15,972 nt of DNA. It comes from Ruminococcus sp. (GTDB taxonomy: Bacteria; Bacillota; Clostridia; Oscillospirales; Ruminococcaceae). This document shows, one piece after another, positions 13,967 to 15,972 of this stretch. The notes under the pieces are model-generated. The model had not been told where the DNA came from. It was given only the letters and a program-made list of their open reading frames with translations, and ran no database searches. Made by a program: the position numbers and the translations under genes. How positions within the stretch are numbered: the first letter of the stretch is position 1; the number at the start of each line of letters is the position of its first letter. The stretch lies in assembly GCA_023667165.1 (NCBI GenBank), contig JAMPAO010000062.1:1-15972 (forward strand). The letters are read 5' to 3'.

Positions 13967-14992
13967 ATGAGAAGATTTTGCGGAATTATGGCGGTCATGG
14001 CTGCGGTTGTTATCGGGGTTTGCGGATGTGCGGAAAAGGGGGATGAGTATGAGCTGACGAATGAGATCACGGAAAGTGTGACGGAAAGTACGACTGCTGC
14101 GGAGTTGTCTGAAAATACAACCGTTACAGAGGGCGAAACAATTAAAACGGAGGTGAGGGAGAGTGTAGAGAAAAGCGAAACAGGGGCGGAAACTTTAGAT
14201 ACTGTCGATGAAAGCGGTTTTAAGACAGAAACCGTACAAACGGCGGAGGGCGTTTCGGAAAGGTATATTTATTTCGGTGATGAGCCTTTTGAATATCCCG
14301 AGGATCCGCTGACGGTCGATAATCTGATTAAGATCACAACGGAGGCTAAGCTGCAAATCGCAAAGGAAAATTTTGCAGACAATAAGTATTACCAAACGGG
14401 CACGATTATGAAGTTCGGACTTATTGACGCCAATTTTGACGGCTTTCCGGAGTTGTTCTGCGAATTTGAAACCGGATCGGCAACACGGCATACCTGTTGG
14501 TTGTATTCTCTTAGAAAAGAAAATTTCTGTGAGCCTCTTGTTGAGTATCTTGCTCATGAATCCATTGGCGATACGGGTTATTATGTATATGACGGTGGCA
14601 GCACAAAAGCCATTGTTATCAATACACGCCTTAACACGCACTCACATGACATGGGCAGTACATACACATATTTGATATCACATGATGGAGAATGTTTATC
14701 AGTGAAAGAGATACTTCGCGACCGATGGAAAGTCGGAGGAAACGGTGAAAATTTCACGCCTGTCGGCTTCTATGTAGACGGTGAAGAATGCGATATATAC
14801 GAATATGAAAAGGCGTGGAAGGATTATTCGTTCTTTATGTACGAGCCGGCAAACTTTATGCTGGAGGACGTTTATTATTTCGGAGGTGATGGAATAAGAG
14901 AAGTTTCCAATTCAGGAGAAAGTAAGTTATATGACATTTATGATGTCTATTTAAGAATATTAAAATTAAAAGGAGAAGATTATTATGAATGA
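13967..14992 (+). CDS. Lipoprotein of unknown function with Ser/Thr/Glu-rich linker
   Basis: The 341-residue protein begins with a lipoprotein signal ending at VCGC (Cys21). Residues about 28-85 are a Thr/Ser/Glu-rich linker, expected to hold the domain away from the membrane. The rest (from YIYFGDEPFEYP) contains GLIDANFDGFPELFCEF, a D-x-N-x-D-G acidic loop as in calcium-binding or beta-propeller repeats, then mixed strands. It is probably anchored on the outer face of the membrane. I do not recognise the family. An ATG-less longer reading from 13835 passes through the promoter and is rejected; AAAGGAG before 13967 supports this start. It has its own promoter and lower GC than the phage-type genes, so it looks like an inserted 'moron' gene, perhaps altering the host surface (inference). 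Its stop overlaps the next gene by 8 bp. Confidence 0.72.
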   Translation: MRRFCGIMAVMAAVVIGVCGCAEKGDEYELTNEITESVTESTTAAELSENTTVTEGETIKTEVRESVEKSETGAETLDTVDESGFKTETVQTAEGVSERYIYFGDEPFEYPEDPLTVDNLIKITTEAKLQIAKENFADNKYYQTGTIMKFGLIDANFDGFPELFCEFETGSATRHTCWLYSLRKENFCEPLVEYLAHESIGDTGYYVYDGGSTKAIVINTRLNTHSHDMGSTYTYLISHDGECLSVKEILRDRWKVGGNGENFTPVGFYVDGEECDIYEYEKAWKDYSFFMYEPANFMLEDVYYFGGDGIREVSNSGESKLYDIYDVYLRILKLKGEDYYE

Positions 14993-15972
14993 AAATGAAA
15001 GATTATTTACAAATTTAGGCGTTAAATATGCCTACATAACAAGCTTGCATGATGTTAATACCGAGGACGGTTATGTTTCGGATTATTATTCATCAAACAG
15101 CTTTGAGGCTGACATTTGGAGTTCTGCGGGATATGAGGCACCAAGAAGTGCAATCATGAGGTCAGAAAGAACATATGCCGATCCGGTTTCAAATATAATG
15201 AGGTTTAGGGTTTCAAGCAACGAAGTTGATCCCGTTAATGACTACTATTGTGTCGCTATGGGACCGGGGTTTGCTTTGAATGCTGCCAAACTTTGTAATA
15301 TGAAACTATACGAGGATAATAAAACAGGTTTTATATACGCTGATGAGGATACTTGGGGTTATACATTCAGAGTAAATTTTACGGATGATGATAACCGAGA
15401 GTTTAAGATCAATGTTATAATGGTTGATGATAAGCGCTTAAAAGGTGATGAAAACAGTACAGGCGATTACTATACAACCCATAATGACAGCTTTCTTGAG
15501 TTCATTATGAAATATGATCCAGACGCGGGGTATAGCAAAACGCAGGGATTTAAGAATACGCCTTATGGAAGAAACGGTGACGAGAAAAATTTGGACTACG
15601 ATAAATTTTTCGGCGGCAAAAATGTTAGAGTGCAGTCTGTATATCCGTACAATGACGGCTGGATGTTTGAAAACATCGGTAGTTATGACGATCCGGAATA
15701 TGTTATGAACGATGACCGATGGGGCATACCCACAGTTCACACTGATATGTACGAACAAGGTTATTTTGAGGGACGTAACACATTTAAGGTCAACGAATTG
15801 GAGGCTGCTTCTAACGGTGTTTATGTTGCCGAGGATAATGGGTTTGACGGGTACGACAGGGTTACGGTTAATGTTGCGCAGGGCAATGCAGATATCTGTT
15901 ATGCTGTGGATAATGCTGACGGAGAAATGATAGATATAGGCGGAGGGTGGAAGGTCAAAATCTGCCTTATGC
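14985..15972 (+). CDS. Receptor-binding-type protein with unassigned domain, partial
   Basis: The gene starts at 14985 after AAGGAG and stays open to the window end: 329 residues, no stop. The visible part begins with GVKYAYITSLHDVNTEDG and includes YYCVAMGPGF (C89) and THNDSFLEFI (165-174). These two words recur in Firmicute proteins of phage and conjugative elements that carry a beta-barrel-like domain, sometimes beside cell-wall hydrolases. That link is from memory and weak. Residues 277-297 repeat the 'NGVY...GFDGY...VTVNV' motif seen in the gene at 13243, so it is probably another tail-tip or surface-binding component. Base composition is AT-rich (about 28-43% GC in sampled lines) compared with the capsid region. 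Confidence 0.55.
   Translation, partial: MNENERLFTNLGVKYAYITSLHDVNTEDGYVSDYYSSNSFEADIWSSAGYEAPRSAIMRSERTYADPVSNIMRFRVSSNEVDPVNDYYCVAMGPGFALNAAKLCNMKLYEDNKTGFIYADEDTWGYTFRVNFTDDDNREFKINVIMVDDKRLKGDENSTGDYYTTHNDSFLEFIMKYDPDAGYSKTQGFKNTPYGRNGDEKNLDYDKFFGGKNVRVQSVYPYNDGWMFENIGSYDDPEYVMNDDRWGIPTVHTDMYEQGYFEGRNTFKVNELEAASNGVYVAEDNGFDGYDRVTVNVAQGNADICYAVDNADGEMIDIGGGWKVKICLM

Larger units (their letters stand above)
5374..15972 (+). mobile_element. Prophage-like structural gene cluster (partial)
   Basis: A one-direction run of packaging, portal, scaffold, capsid, connector, tail and fibre-type genes, with overlapping or closely spaced reading frames and frequent strong ribosome binding sites. The left side has no integrase, repressor, replication gene or att repeat visible; the right side continues past the window. 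The cluster lies between host-type genes (sigK, an iron-sulfur sensor) and the window edge. Whether it is a complete prophage, a remnant or a domesticated cluster cannot be decided here. Confidence 0.75.

Noticed and set aside
1..15972. CRISPR array or insertion sequence
   Set aside because: No regularly spaced repeats and no transposase coding sequence were seen in the window.

Overview
The window looks like chromosomal DNA from an anaerobic, spore-lineage Firmicute, most likely a Ruminococcus-like member of the Clostridia. The reasons are an intact SigK-type sporulation sigma factor, a sensory-type [FeFe]-hydrogenase-related protein, AGGAGG-type ribosome binding sites throughout, and structural phage proteins of the kind common in Clostridia prophages. 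The genus is an inference.

Layout. Positions 1-1609: the end of a receiver domain (probably a hybrid histidine kinase) followed 13 nt later by a lipoprotein solute-binding protein. Positions 1610-1710: hairpins between convergent genes. Positions 1711-2397 (minus): sigK, preceded by a leader with a long-range inverted repeat that overlaps its ribosome binding site. Positions 2613-3063: AT-rich intergenic DNA with a good promoter. Positions 3064-4764: a multi-cluster iron-sulfur protein related to sensory [FeFe] hydrogenases. Positions 4780-4950: four tandem hairpins and then a strong intrinsic terminator.

From a consensus promoter at 5036 to the right edge lies a plus-strand phage-type operon. 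In order it holds a small zinc ribbon, an HTH-less terminase small subunit, terminase large subunit, SPP1 gp6-like portal, small scaffold-like protein, major capsid protein, three head-tail connector-sized proteins, two small tail-type proteins, a tail hub-like protein and a receptor-binding-type protein. A lipoprotein gene with its own promoter then interrupts the order, followed by a second receptor-binding-type gene that runs off the window. DNA from about 13.97 kb on is clearly more AT-rich.

Together the phage-type genes encode DNA packaging, a capsid, the connector and a minimal tail. No tape-measure protein, sheath, integrase, repressor, replication or lysis gene is visible in the window. 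Either this is a prophage segment with an unusual order whose other genes lie to the right, or it is a reduced or domesticated particle cluster. This is the most interesting region here, but the window cannot settle which reading is right.
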